A stretch of 64,000 nucleotides of DNA from Altererythrobacter rubellus. GTDB lineage: Bacteria > Pseudomonadota > Alphaproteobacteria > Sphingomonadales > Sphingomonadaceae. The stretch lies in assembly GCF_030284385.1 (NCBI RefSeq), contig NZ_CP127221.1:682001-746000 (forward strand), in the 5' to 3' direction. The translations under genes were made by a program, and so were the position numbers. This document shows, piece by piece, positions 9,138 through 17,415 of this stretch. The stretch's first letter is position 1, and each line of letters begins with the position of its first letter. The notes below the pieces were generated by a model. That model did not search any database. It worked only from the letters and a program-made list of their open reading frames with translations, and had not been told where the DNA came from.

Positions 9138-11248
9138 TTCAACCCTCCAGCTTTGTCTTCATTCGCGCGGAAGATCACCCATTCGCGGATCGCGTTGGAT
9201 TCCTCAGCGCTCAGGCTGTCGGCAAAATTTGCCATGCCGCGGCTCTGTAACATGCCTTCACGCACAACCGCTTGCCAGCTAGCCGGGTTCGACAGCGTAC
9301 CCGAGCGCCTGAGGTCTGGCAGTACGGTCGATCCCACAGCGCCTGGTGCGTGGCAAACCGCGCAGTAGCGTGCGTATTTTTCCCCGCCCAAGGAAATGGT
9401 CGCTGAATTTGCTCGGCTGGGCGGTGGATCAAGCGGGAGATTCGCCAGCTCTAGTTCCGGTGGCAAGGCTCCATCCGCCCCGAGCTTGAATACAAGCAGG
9501 CGGCTGATGTTGCGTACAGGAGCAAGATCGCGGATTGCCTGTCCATCGACGGACAGTGCATAGGCACCGCCCCAGCCAGCCAACACAGCAACATATTGTT
9601 CGCCGTCAATAGTATAGGTGACCGGCGGCGCGACCACTCCGGTTTGTGCCGGGAAGCTCCATAGCTTCTCACCATTCGTGGCGTTGTAAGCGTTGAACTC
9701 GCTTCCTGCGGTACCCTGAAACACCAGTCCGCCCGCCGTGGCCAGCAACCCGCCGTTCCAGGGCCCCGGATGTTCAACGGTCCAGCGCGGCTCCTGCGCC
9801 ACTGGATCCCAAGCTACCAGCATACCCTTCAGCGTACCTGTGATCTCCTTTCGGAATCCAAGATCGGGCGGCAGGTTGCCCGCGCTCAAATCAAAACCGA
9901 CGTTGAACCCGCGGTCCCTGTCCGGTTTCCAGTCGGCTTCAGGCGAATAGACCATCCCCGCTTCAAATGCCGGAATGTAGACTAGGTTTTCGTCCGGATG
10001 GTAGGCCATCGGGTGCCAATTGTGTCCGCCCAAAGCGCCCGGCGTTACGATGGCTGCCTGGCCAGTCTTGTCGACGCGCGTTTCGGGATTCTCGATCGGG
10101 CGGCCGCTTTCGTCGATTCCGGTTGCCCAGTTCACTGTGACATATGGCTTGGCGCTAATGAATTCGCCTGTGGCCCGATCGAGCACGTAAAAGAATCCAT
10201 TCTTCGGAGCCTGCATCAGTACCTGACGTTGGGCGCCGTCGATTTCCATGTCGGCGAGCATAATATGCTGCGTCGCGGTGTAATCCCATGTTTCGCCCGG
10301 TGTAGTCTGATAGTGCCAAACATATTCGCCTGTATCGGGCCGGATTGCGACAATGCTGGAAAGATAAAGATTATCCCCTTCACCGGTGCCATCTTCGCCT
10401 GGAGAGCGATAAGCCCGGTTCCAGGGTGAGCCGTTTCCGACACCGATATAGAGCAGATTCAGGTCGGGATCGTATGCCATCGAATCCCAAACCGTTCCGC
10501 CGCCGCCGATCGCGTCTGAACCTGCAAGGACCTCTGTGTTCCAGGTTTCGGCGGCAGCCTGAAGGTACTCGGGCGAAGTTTCGTCCTCTGTACCCTCAGG
10601 AACGGTGTAGAAGCGCCATAGCTCCTGGCCTGAGCCAGCATCATAGGCCGCGATGTATCCGCGTACGCCGAACTCCGCGCCACCGTTACCGATCAAGACC
10701 TTGCCATCGATAATCCGAGGAGCGCCGGTGACAGTATAGCTTTGTTCCGGGTCGGTCGTTTGTTTGCTCCACGCGACTGCGCCCGTTTCGCGATCAAGCT
10801 TCACCAGGCGGCCATCCAAAGTGCCCAAAAATAGGCTGTCGCCCCAGGTCGCCAGTCCGCGGTTGACGACATCGCAGCAGGCTTTGACGGCGGTTTCGCC
10901 CGGGACTTCCGGATCATATTCCCACAGAAGAGCGCCGGTTACACCATCATATGCTTTGACCTTGCTCCATGCGGTTGTGAGATAAAGTTTGCCGTCAATG
11001 ACCAGCGGCGTGGCTTCTTGTCCCCGCGCTGTGTCCATGTCTGCAAACCACGCCAAGCCCAACTCCTCGACGTTCGCAGTGTTGATTTGATCAAGCGGCG
11101 AGAAGCGTTGCTCGTCATAGGTCCGGCCGTAAGTGATCCAGTTCGCACCATCATCGCCGGCGTTGAGCAATGCTTCACCATCCACTCCGCTCTCGCTGCA
11201 CGCGCTCAGCGTTAGTGCTGCCGCTAAGGCAATTCCGAACTTTCTCAT
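9134..11248 (-). CDS. PQQ-dependent alcohol dehydrogenase with C-terminal haem c domain, lipoprotein
   Basis: A 704-residue quinohaemoprotein of the methanol/ethanol dehydrogenase family. A lipoprotein signal ends in LSAC at Cys17, placing it in the periplasm on a membrane. The eight-bladed propeller has the vicinal disulfide pair Cys124-Cys125 ([11 protein letters not shown]), tryptophan-docking repeats and WDYTATQ with the catalytic Asp. Two residues after that Asp is Thr, not Asp, which points to a Ca-type rather than a lanthanide-type enzyme. A cytochrome c domain follows, with CAVCH at about 629-633 and a likely axial Met near 672. The substrate is probably an alcohol. No PQQ synthesis genes are in view. 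Confidence 0.92.
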   Translation of the reverse strand: MRKFGIALAAALTLSACSESGVDGEALLNAGDDGANWITYGRTYDEQRFSPLDQINTANVEELGLAWFADMDTARGQEATPLVIDGKLYLTTAWSKVKAYDGVTGALLWEYDPEVPGETAVKACCDVVNRGLATWGDSLFLGTLDGRLVKLDRETGAVAWSKQTTDPEQSYTVTGAPRIIDGKVLIGNGGAEFGVRGYIAAYDAGSGQELWRFYTVPEGTEDETSPEYLQAAAETWNTEVLAGSDAIGGGGTVWDSMAYDPDLNLLYIGVGNGSPWNRAYRSPGEDGTGEGDNLYLSSIVAIRPDTGEYVWHYQTTPGETWDYTATQHIMLADMEIDGAQRQVLMQAPKNGFFYVLDRATGEFISAKPYVTVNWATGIDESGRPIENPETRVDKTGQAAIVTPGALGGHNWHPMAYHPDENLVYIPAFEAGMVYSPEADWKPDRDRGFNVGFDLSAGNLPPDLGFRKEITGTLKGMLVAWDPVAQEPRWTVEHPGPWNGGLLATAGGLVFQGTAGSEFNAYNATNGEKLWSFPAQTGVVAPPVTYTIDGEQYVAVLAGWGGAYALSVDGQAIRDLAPVRNISRLLVFKLGADGALPPELELANLPLDPPPSRANSATISLGGEKYARYCAVCHAPGAVGSTVLPDLRRSGTLSNPASWQAVVREGMLQSRGMANFADSLSAEESNAIREWVIFRANEDKAGGLN

Positions 11249-11412
11249 TTTTGCGCTCTCCCCGGTGCCGATTTATCTGCACTTGTTTCTCCAGACTGCC
11301 TTGCGCTGCTGCCTTTGTCCATCTCCACATTTGTGACAGGTTTCCGCTTTTGATTGGCGTCTGGCTGTTTGGCCGTTACGTTACCGTCTCTGGTCTTGGC
11401 GGAGTTTGACCC

Positions 11413-12408
11413 ATGGAACTTGTGCTGATCGCGTTGCTGTTCTTGCTTATTGTCTTCCTGCTCATGGCAGTGCGCGTTGTTAAACAAGGTTATGTCTATA
11501 CGATCGAACGGCTTGGCAGGTTTACCATCGCTGCCCAGCCTGGATTGCACCTGATTATCCCTTTCATCGACCGTGTTGGCCAGAAAGTGAATATGATGGA
11601 GCAAGTGCTTGATATTCCGGGTCAGGAAATCATCACTGCAGATAATGCTATGGTCGGCGTTGATGCCGTGGTGTTTTTTCAGGTGCTCGATGCAGGCAAA
11701 GCAGCATATGAAGTGACCCATCTTTACCAGGCGATCATGGCGCTAACGACTACAAACTTGCGCACCGTTATGGGCTCGATGGACCTGGACGAGACACTTT
11801 CAAAGCGTGACGAGATCAACGCTCGCCTGCTGTCGGTTGTTGATCACGCGACCTCGCCCTGGGGCGTCAAGATCACGCGCGTTGAAATCAAGGATATCCG
11901 GCCACCCCATGACATTTCTGAAGCTATGGCGCGCCAGATGAAGGCAGAGCGCTTGAAGCGTGCAGAAATCCTCGAGGCAGAGGGCGACAAGACCAGCGCA
12001 ATCTTGCGTTCGGAAGGCTCTAAGCAATCGGCAATCCTCGAAGCGGAGGGCAAACGCGAAGCCGCATTCCGCGATGCCGAGGCGCGCGAACGCGCCGCAG
12101 AGGCCGAGGCTCGGGCAACCCAAATGGTGTCGGATGCGATTGCTTCTTCAGGCAATCAGGCGATAAACTATTTTATCGCGCAGGAGTATACCAAAGCTGT
12201 CGGTAAGTTTGCTGACAGCCCCAATGCCAAGACTATCCTCTTCCCTTTCGAAGCTACGCAGTTGATTGGGACGCTAGGCGGTATTGGTGAGCTGGTTCGC
12301 GATGCGATGGATCCGAACCAAGGTGATGTCACAACCGGATCCCGCACTGGTCAACCCCTGCAGAAAGATCGTGCACGAGCAAGCGTGCCGCGGACAGGCG
12401 ACACATGA
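11413..12408 (+). CDS. SPFH/Band 7 (stomatin-like, QmcA type) membrane protein
   Basis: A 331-residue scaffold-type membrane protein. An N-terminal hydrophobic segment (about 3-23) is followed by an SPFH domain starting VVKQGYVYTIERLGRF, with VVFFQV and EIKDIRPP in the core. A long alanine/glutamate coiled coil (about 180-250, with repeated AEGDK, SEGSK and EAEGK units) follows. Bacterial stomatins organise membrane microdomains and partner with NfeD proteins. The next gene is an NfeD protein whose ATG overlaps this stop by 4 bases, the classic stomatin-NfeD operon. Confidence 0.93.
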   Translation: MELVLIALLFLLIVFLLMAVRVVKQGYVYTIERLGRFTIAAQPGLHLIIPFIDRVGQKVNMMEQVLDIPGQEIITADNAMVGVDAVVFFQVLDAGKAAYEVTHLYQAIMALTTTNLRTVMGSMDLDETLSKRDEINARLLSVVDHATSPWGVKITRVEIKDIRPPHDISEAMARQMKAERLKRAEILEAEGDKTSAILRSEGSKQSAILEAEGKREAAFRDAEARERAAEAEARATQMVSDAIASSGNQAINYFIAQEYTKAVGKFADSPNAKTILFPFEATQLIGTLGGIGELVRDAMDPNQGDVTTGSRTGQPLQKDRARASVPRTGDT

Positions 12409-12908
12409 TGAACGGGCTCGAAGGATTTGATGCGCACTGGGTCTGGATCGCAATCGGTCTGATCCTGGCCGCTTTGGAGATGCTGGTTCCGGGCGTCTAT
12501 CTGATCTGGCTTGCAATCGCGGCGATTATAACCGGCTTGCTTACTTTGGGTATCGACCTTGCGCTGCCGGCACAAGTCGTGGTGTTCGTTTCTTTGTCAT
12601 TGATCGCAGCGTTCAGCGCAAAGCGTTTCCTGCGCGATTCCCCGATCGAAAGCTCGGACCCGCTGCTTAATCAGCGCGGCACACGTCTGATCGGTGAAAA
12701 TGCCTTGGTCACTCAGGCAATCGTCGGTGGTTCAGGTCGCGTCAAATATGGAGATAGCGAGTGGATTGCGCGCGGACCGGATATTGGAGAGGGGGAGCGT
12801 GTTCGCATCACCGGAAGCGATGGCACTATTCTGATGGTGGAGCCGTTCAATCTGATCGCTGACAGCCCTGCCGGGGATACTGACGATGCTGGCGGCAAAC
12901 AGGCCTAG
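12405..12908 (+). CDS. NfeD family membrane protein (short type)
   Basis: A 167-residue partner of the preceding stomatin-like protein. Three hydrophobic segments in the first 75 residues (WVWIAIGLILAALEMLVPGV, then two more) are followed by the soluble OB-fold NfeD C-terminal domain (about 85-155) with GENALV and WIARGPDIGEGERVRI. It lacks the ClpP-like protease domain of long NfeD proteins. The ATG at 12405 overlaps the SPFH stop (ATGA), so translation is coupled. The pair probably shapes or polices membrane microdomains. Its stop overlaps the next, convergent gene by 4 bases. Confidence 0.9.
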   Translation: MMNGLEGFDAHWVWIAIGLILAALEMLVPGVYLIWLAIAAIITGLLTLGIDLALPAQVVVFVSLSLIAAFSAKRFLRDSPIESSDPLLNQRGTRLIGENALVTQAIVGGSGRVKYGDSEWIARGPDIGEGERVRITGSDGTILMVEPFNLIADSPAGDTDDAGGKQA

Positions 12909-13849
12909 CTAGCAAGCCCTTCGTTGAACCGGCCGTGCTTGCGATAACGGACCATCCATTTGTCTAGAAACAGACCGAGTGGGCGCGGTGTGACGCCAAG
13001 TTTCTTGAAACCGGGGTAGTCGCCAGACGCGCAATTGCCTTCTTTCAACATGACCCATTGATCACGATTGATCGGCGTCAAAGGCAATGCAGCGAACACG
13101 GCTGAGGCTGTGTCAGGCACAGGCAAGAATGTTCTCTTGCGGCCTTGCGAGTCAGCGATACGCTGATTCAATTCCATCATAGTGATCACTTCCGGACCAC
13201 CGAGCTCGAAAGTTTTTCCGCCATGCTTGCCTGGATCTTCAAGGGCGTTCGCAATCGCTTCGGCTAAATCATCGACAAAGGCTGGCTGTAGACGTGAACT
13301 TGGCCCAAAAACCGGCAGTACAGGCATCATTTGGACCAATCCGGCGAACATGTTTACGAAATTGTCGTCTTCTCCGAACAGCGCCGATGGACGCAGGATC
13401 GACGCGTTGACGAAATTCTCACGCACCAATTCCTCGCCAAGCGCATTGGCTCTAGCATAGGTTGAAGCAGAATCCGCATCGGCGCCGATTGCGCTGATAT
13501 GAACCAGCGCTTCTGCCCCTGAAGCCTTCGCTGCCGAAGCCACTTCTCCGGCGGAATTGCCCATAAGCTGCATCAAGTCGCCACCAAAGCTGCCCACCAG
13601 ATTGACGACAGCATCTGCTCCGGAAACGGCCCCATGCACTTGGCGTGCATCATTGATGTTGCAGCGGGCAAATTGGATCTGCCCTAAATTGGCAAGCGGC
13701 TTTAGCCTGTGGCTCTTTTCCGGATTGCGGCTGGCGATGCGTAGCCGGGCTCCCCGTTCCAAAAGCGCCTGCGCCAGATATTGCCCAAGGAAACCGCTGC
13801 CCCCAAACAGAGTTAGGAGTTTGTCCTTGAGCGAAGAGGGGCGGGTCAT
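12905..13849 (-). CDS. NDUFA9-like NAD(P)-binding atypical SDR reductase
   Basis: A 314-residue atypical short-chain dehydrogenase close to the complex I accessory subunit NDUFA9 family. The nucleotide motif GGSGFLGQ begins at residue 16, followed by RLRIASRNP, VVNLVGSFGG and ILRPSALFGEDD. It lacks an obvious YxxxK active pair, as is usual for this group, so it may bind NADPH structurally. I chose the ATG at 13849; a longer version starting near 13957 adds 36 residues not typical of the family. No complex I genes are nearby. Its 5' end faces the tRNA-Leu. Confidence 0.85.
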   Translation of the reverse strand: MTRPSSLKDKLLTLFGGSGFLGQYLAQALLERGARLRIASRNPEKSHRLKPLANLGQIQFARCNINDARQVHGAVSGADAVVNLVGSFGGDLMQLMGNSAGEVASAAKASGAEALVHISAIGADADSASTYARANALGEELVRENFVNASILRPSALFGEDDNFVNMFAGLVQMMPVLPVFGPSSRLQPAFVDDLAEAIANALEDPGKHGGKTFELGGPEVITMMELNQRIADSQGRKRTFLPVPDTASAVFAALPLTPINRDQWVMLKEGNCASGDYPGFKKLGVTPRPLGLFLDKWMVRYRKHGRFNEGLAS

Positions 13850-14025
13850 GTTGCATTTCCGAAAGGTTGCCTGGTCGATTGGCAGCGCATTGCCCCAAGC
13901 AGCGCGCGGCCGCAAGTGTTTGGAGGTAGGCAAATGGCGGAAATGAGTCGTTGACAAGGGCCGCCTAGCGGGGCTAACCGCGCGCCTCGCTCGTTCTCGC
14001 GAAATATGTTTTGCGAAGAGCCTAT

Positions 14026-14112
14026 GCCCAGATGGCGGAATTGGTAGACGCGCTAGCTTCAGGTGCTAGTATTCGCAAGGATGTGGAGGTTCGAGTCCTC
14101 TTCTGGGCACCA
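14026..14112 (+). tRNA. tRNA-Leu (anticodon CAG)
   Basis: An 87-base type II tRNA. The acceptor stem is GCCCAGA paired with TCTGGGC, the discriminator is A, and CCA is encoded at 14110-14112. The anticodon arm is CTAGC-TTCAGGT-GCTAG, giving CAG (reads CUG leucine codons). A long variable arm precedes the T arm GAGGTTCGAGTCCTC. It marks the boundary between core genes and the accessory region to its right; tRNA-Leu 3' ends are common integration sites, but I see no second copy of the 3' end downstream. Confidence 0.96.
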
Positions 14113-14321
14113 TTTATTTCAGAAAATTTGATGAAAAACAGAGCATTGTGTTTCTCTGACTATTTTCTATCCACCCTTTTATCCACCTTCTGGGTTTTGC
14201 AACCGCAAGCCCTGCGAATGCCTGAACCCGATGTCCAAGCACTCACTGCGCCCGCTTCTTCTCCTCTTGAAATAACCAGCCCAGCGCGTCAGTCTACACC
14301 TCGGGCAAACGAGGAGAGTCC

Positions 14322-15137
14322 ATGCGCGACCTAGTCATTATTGCCGCCGCTCTTTTGAGCTTAACGCTTCCTTCGAGTGTTGCAGCGCAGGACTTTGATC
14401 GGGGAGTGAGCGCCTTAGATGATGGCGATTACCCAACCGCATTGCGTGAATTTCGCCTACTTGCCGAGCAAGGGAATGCCTCCGCCCAAAACAATCTCGG
14501 CGTAATGTATGGCAATGGCCACGGCGTTCCTCAGAACTATGCCGAAGCAGTCCGCCTGTATCGCCTAGCTGCCGAGCAAGGGTATGCCTCCGCCCAATAC
14601 AATCTCGGTATAATGTATTACAACGGCCAAGGCGTTCCTCAGAACTATGCCGAAGCAGCCCGCCTGTATCGCCTAGCTGCCGAGCAAGGGGATGCCTCCG
14701 CCCAATACAATCTCGGCCTAATGTATGACAACGGCCAAGGCGTTCCTCAGAACTATGCCGAAGCAGTCCGCCTGTATCGCCTAGCTGCCGAGCAAGGGAA
14801 TGCCTCCGCCCAATACAATCTCGGTTTAATGTATGCGAACGGCCAAGGCGTTCCTCAGAACTATGCCGAAGCAGTCCGCCTGTATCGCCTCGCTGCCGAG
14901 CAAGGGAATGCCTCCGCCCAAATCAATCTCGGTGCAATGTATGGCAATGGCCAAGGCGTTCCGCAAAACTACCAGCTTGCTTACATGTGGTTTAGTCTAG
15001 CTGCCGCTAAAGGAGTTGAGAGAGCAGCGTCAGATCGAGACAAGGCAGCAGGCAATATGACCCCTGAACAGATAGGCCGTGCCCAGCAGCTTTCAGCCGA
15101 GTGCTTCAACCGGAACTATCAGGGGTGCGCAAAATGA
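14322..15137 (+). CDS. Secreted Sel1-like repeat protein
   Basis: A 271-residue protein with a cleavable signal (LVIIAAALLSLTLPSSVAAQ) followed by a TPR-like Sel1 solenoid. Five consecutive 36-residue Sel1 units run from about residue 47 to 226, each with the pattern AEQGNASAQYNLGLMYxNGQGVPQ followed by NYAEAVRLYR. A sixth, diverged unit reads NYQLAYMWFSLAAAKG. Sel1 proteins mediate protein-protein contacts; the partner is unknown. The start has GAGGAG 9 bases upstream. Its stop overlaps the next ATG (ATGA), and a third gene also overlaps, making a three-gene unit. This is the first gene after the tRNA-Leu. Confidence 0.9.
   Translation: MRDLVIIAAALLSLTLPSSVAAQDFDRGVSALDDGDYPTALREFRLLAEQGNASAQNNLGVMYGNGHGVPQNYAEAVRLYRLAAEQGYASAQYNLGIMYYNGQGVPQNYAEAARLYRLAAEQGDASAQYNLGLMYDNGQGVPQNYAEAVRLYRLAAEQGNASAQYNLGLMYANGQGVPQNYAEAVRLYRLAAEQGNASAQINLGAMYGNGQGVPQNYQLAYMWFSLAAAKGVERAASDRDKAAGNMTPEQIGRAQQLSAECFNRNYQGCAK
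14461..15000 (+). repeat. Five tandem 108-base Sel1 repeats, near identical at DNA level
   Basis: Five copies of a 108-base unit, each encoding one Sel1 motif. Long stretches such as GGCGTTCCTCAGAACTATGC recur unchanged between copies, including at synonymous positions. This implies recent expansion or gene conversion and predicts copy-number variation between strains. Confidence 0.85.
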
Positions 15138-15310
15138 ACCCTGACCTCGCCGCGCGCGTTGAAGGAGCATATCGCAAGTGCTCTGACCTGCGCGAGCGCA
15201 ACAATGGCGATGGGACATTCACGATAGACGCGGCTAAGATGATGGCGTTGATTGAACTCAGAAATCTGGCACCTGATGTGGTGCTGGCACTGCTTAGGGA
15301 GGAGAATTGA
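15134..15310 (+). CDS. Small hypothetical protein, 58 residues
   Basis: Starts at the ATG at 15134, which overlaps the Sel1 gene stop as ATGA, and ends at TGA 15308-15310, which in turn overlaps the ATG of the next gene. The protein begins MNPDLAARVEGAYRK and is charged and helical, with IDAAKMMALIELRNLAPDVV in the middle, without signal or membrane segment. I do not recognise a family. Its position, sandwiched by overlaps between two exported proteins, is the best evidence that it is real. Confidence 0.6.
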   Translation: MNPDLAARVEGAYRKCSDLRERNNGDGTFTIDAAKMMALIELRNLAPDVVLALLREEN

Positions 15311-15705
15311 TGAAAACTTTTTCTATATTATTAGTCGGCGTGGCTTTGATCGGATGCTCAAGTGATCCAGTCGAAGATAATTCGACGGCAAATGAAAGCT
15401 CTCCAGCAAATGAAATCCCAAAAAAGTTTCACGGAGTTTTCGATAATAGTGAAGCCGGATGTTCCTTTCGCTATAGCGATGGTCGACTAACGATTTATAA
15501 GGACAGCATAGTTTTCTACGAGTCCGCGGGTGATGTAACGGGTGATGTCGTCCGAGAAGGCGATAACCGCATTCAAGTCAGCTTAAACATGCAAGGCGAG
15601 GGCGACACTTGGACAGATTATCGTTCCTACGAGCTTTCCGAAGACGGTCAAAAGTTGACAATCAAGACCGAGGATTATGAGTTCGAGAAAATTCGCTGTC
15701 CTTAA
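15310..15705 (+). CDS. Small lipoprotein, unknown function
   Basis: A 131-residue protein with a lipoprotein signal, MKTFSILLVGVALIGC, with Cys16 as the lipidation site. A serine/asparagine-rich linker and a soluble domain with two more cysteines (GCSFRY near 52 and a final RCP) follow. The ATG at 15310 overlaps the previous stop, and GGGAGGAG at 15298-15305 is the ribosome binding site; an in-frame TTG at 15307 is possible. The gene is noticeably AT-richer than the core genes. It is the third member of the Sel1 unit, so an envelope complex is conceivable but unproven. Confidence 0.7.
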   Translation: MKTFSILLVGVALIGCSSDPVEDNSTANESSPANEIPKKFHGVFDNSEAGCSFRYSDGRLTIYKDSIVFYESAGDVTGDVVREGDNRIQVSLNMQGEGDTWTDYRSYELSEDGQKLTIKTEDYEFEKIRCP

Positions 15706-15725
15706 AGGCAGGCAGGAATTCTCTT

Positions 15726-16001
15726 TCAGGACGACCTCACCGCATCAAACAAGCTTAGCTCACCTTCTAGGCAGCCTGCGTCATGCCCAACGCGCCGCCT
15801 GAGCTGACTAAGGCTCTCACCTTTCTTGCGCATCCATACCTTGCAGCCAGGGTTATCCCAGCCGATCTCAGATAGCCCGAGAATAGTCTCATCTTCCTCA
15901 AGGTTATCGGTCGCCACTAAGTCATCCATAATGATGGCTTCTCTATACCCTCGAGACGGCTGCCGCTGCTCCAGCCGCTTTAGTCGGGAATGGAAACTCA
16001 T
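15726..16001 (-). CDS. Small hypothetical protein paired with DUF5681
   Basis: A 91-residue protein that begins MSFHSRLKRLEQRQPSRGYRE, a pattern I recall for small proteins encoded right after DUF5681 genes in alphaproteobacterial mobile regions. The middle is acidic and the end carries RKKGESLSQLRRRV. No domain can be named. Its ATG at 16001 overlaps the DUF5681 stop by 4 bases, so the two are translationally coupled. Confidence 0.65.
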   Translation of the reverse strand: MSFHSRLKRLEQRQPSRGYREAIIMDDLVATDNLEEDETILGLSEIGWDNPGCKVWMRKKGESLSQLRRRVGHDAGCLEGELSLFDAVRSS

Positions 16002-16438
16002 GCCGCTGCTCCTTGCTCCAACGCCGTTAAGCGGGCCTCTAACTCACATGTCTCGATCAGGGCTTTGTGAGCCGTCAGGAGGCTTAAGATACGCGCTCCC
16101 TCATCAGGAGTTATCTCGCCATCAGAAACAGCCTCTAGAATGCTTGTAGAGGCATTCACGGCATCTGAGGCAGTCTTCACCTTCGGAAGCTTCACAGAGA
16201 CCGTGCGGTCTTTCTTGGGAGGGGCAATACGGTCCAAGCAGAGACGTAGGGCAACTGTATCGCCTGTAAGGGCCATCTCAACCGCTTTGCGAGTAAGACC
16301 TTCAGCCTCGCCTTCTAAGAGCGCCTCAACGGCCTTTGTGACCTTGTGACGAGAACCGGCTTTGCCACCGCCAAGCTTGTTGCCTTTGGCGAAGGTTCCG
16401 TTCGGTTTACGGTCGGAATGAACAGGGGCTTTGGGCAT
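15998..16438 (-). CDS. DUF5681 domain protein
   Basis: A 146-residue protein with the DUF5681 N terminus: SDRKPNGTFAKGNKLGGGKA at about residues 7-26. The helical part contains LLEGEAEGLTRKAVEMALTG and LRLCLDRIAPPKKDR. The family is common in phage-derived and integrative elements, often next to terminase genes, and may bind DNA or act like a small terminase subunit; no terminase is present here. The promoter TATAAT lies only 5 bases from the ATG, so the message may be leaderless. A second, dead copy of this gene start lies at about 22,995-23,060. Confidence 0.8.
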   Translation of the reverse strand: MPKAPVHSDRKPNGTFAKGNKLGGGKAGSRHKVTKAVEALLEGEAEGLTRKAVEMALTGDTVALRLCLDRIAPPKKDRTVSVKLPKVKTASDAVNASTSILEAVSDGEITPDEGARILSLLTAHKALIETCELEARLTALEQGAAA

Positions 16439-16443
16439 GCGCT

Positions 16444-16449
16444 ATTATA
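16444..16449 (-). promoter_or_regulatory. Extended -10 promoter element of the DUF5681 gene
   Basis: On the minus strand the sequence TGCTATAAT (an extended -10, TGn-TATAAT) ends 5 bases before the ATG at 16438. Transcription starting the usual 6-8 bases after the -10 would begin at or next to the start codon. No convincing -35 is seen at the proper distance. The dead second copy keeps a similar TGCTATAAG in the same place. Confidence 0.5.
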
Positions 16450-16564
16450 GCACATTATGTCCCACGCTACACAGATCCTGAGTAGGTCAATAAACGGTTT
16501 GACATATCACAGCAGGTTTGCGCACTCTCGTGTAACCGCATTTAATAATCCGTGGAGGTTCGAT

Positions 16565-17410
16565 GTGGCTTTAATCGATTGTCCAGAGTGCAATTCACCG
16601 ATTAGCGATCAATCGGAAACTTGTATTAAATGTGGCTTTCCCACACGTGAATTTTTTCAAAATAACATTAAGGAAAAAGAACTTAATGATTATCTCGAAA
16701 CTCTAAATGGCGACCTAAATTTTGAGATAGGATCGCAGGTTGTGAACTGGGGAGGAGATGCTGCAATCAAAGGTGAGGCTACATTTGAATATGGTGAATT
16801 AGGTCAGGTCGAGCCAGGAAAAGTCGAGATTATACGCCATGACAAGGGCATAAAAATTGTAAACTCTGCAATGAGTTCGCATAAGGACTACTCGATTTCG
16901 TATCGACAAATGTTGGATGTATGCCAGATACCTGCCCAAGAGTTAGTTCGGGAAGAAAAGTCTGTAATTGGGCGCGGAGTTGTTGGCGGGGTGCTTTTGG
17001 GTGGCGCAGGAGCTGTTGTCGGCGCTCTCTCTGGGCTGGATAAGGACAAACTTAAAAAGCTGACTATTACAGAAATCTATTTTTACGATCCGAATAGAAA
17101 TGAAATTCGGATAATTGTTTTTCGGTCCCAACGCGCTCCCTCTTTGGCTTTCTTTCGTAAAGTGGACTCCGAAAGACTGCCAGAAAGTGAATACGCGAGA
17201 CGCCTTATTGAAGATCATCCAGGCTTAGCGATGCCATGCCCAGCATGCGCAAAGTCTATGCCGGTCGGCTCATTTAATTGCCCTCACTGCGAAACCACTT
17301 TCAGTAAGGACGAAATCAAAAAAGCTATAAGTGAGAATAGTCCAAACATTTTACCCGGATGCTTGGTTGCAATCGCAGCAATCGTTGGATTGTTCTTATT
17401 GGTTAACTAG
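16565..17410 (+). CDS. Double zinc-ribbon protein with C-terminal membrane anchor
   Basis: I choose the GTG at 16565 because GGAGG lies at 16554-16558, 6 bases upstream; the longer frame from 16457 has no such site. The 281-residue protein has a zinc ribbon at each end: CPEC...CIKCG within residues 5-20, and CPACAKSMPVGSFNCPHC near 235-250. Between them is a glycine-zipper-like stretch, GVVGGVLLGGAGAVVGALSG, then a region rich in beta strands. A hydrophobic C-terminal segment (LPGCLVAIAAIVGLFLLVN) could anchor it as a tail-anchored protein. The gene is strikingly AT-rich compared with the core. Function is unknown. Confidence 0.75.
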   Translation: MALIDCPECNSPISDQSETCIKCGFPTREFFQNNIKEKELNDYLETLNGDLNFEIGSQVVNWGGDAAIKGEATFEYGELGQVEPGKVEIIRHDKGIKIVNSAMSSHKDYSISYRQMLDVCQIPAQELVREEKSVIGRGVVGGVLLGGAGAVVGALSGLDKDKLKKLTITEIYFYDPNRNEIRIIVFRSQRAPSLAFFRKVDSERLPESEYARRLIEDHPGLAMPCPACAKSMPVGSFNCPHCETTFSKDEIKKAISENSPNILPGCLVAIAAIVGLFLLVN

Positions 17411-17415
17411 CAATC

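Noticed and set aside
14131..14334. A frame of about 67 codons right after tRNA-Leu, overlapping the Sel1 start
   Set aside because: No family features, low-complexity composition, and the Sel1 gene has a clear ribosome binding site within it.
14461..15000. Regular repeats that could suggest a CRISPR array
   Set aside because: The repeats are 108 bases, in frame, with no unique spacers, and encode Sel1 motifs.
15998..17410. A defence system built from DUF5681, its partner and the zinc-ribbon protein
   Set aside because: The first two are phage- or element-type genes on the other strand; nothing ties them functionally to the zinc-ribbon gene.
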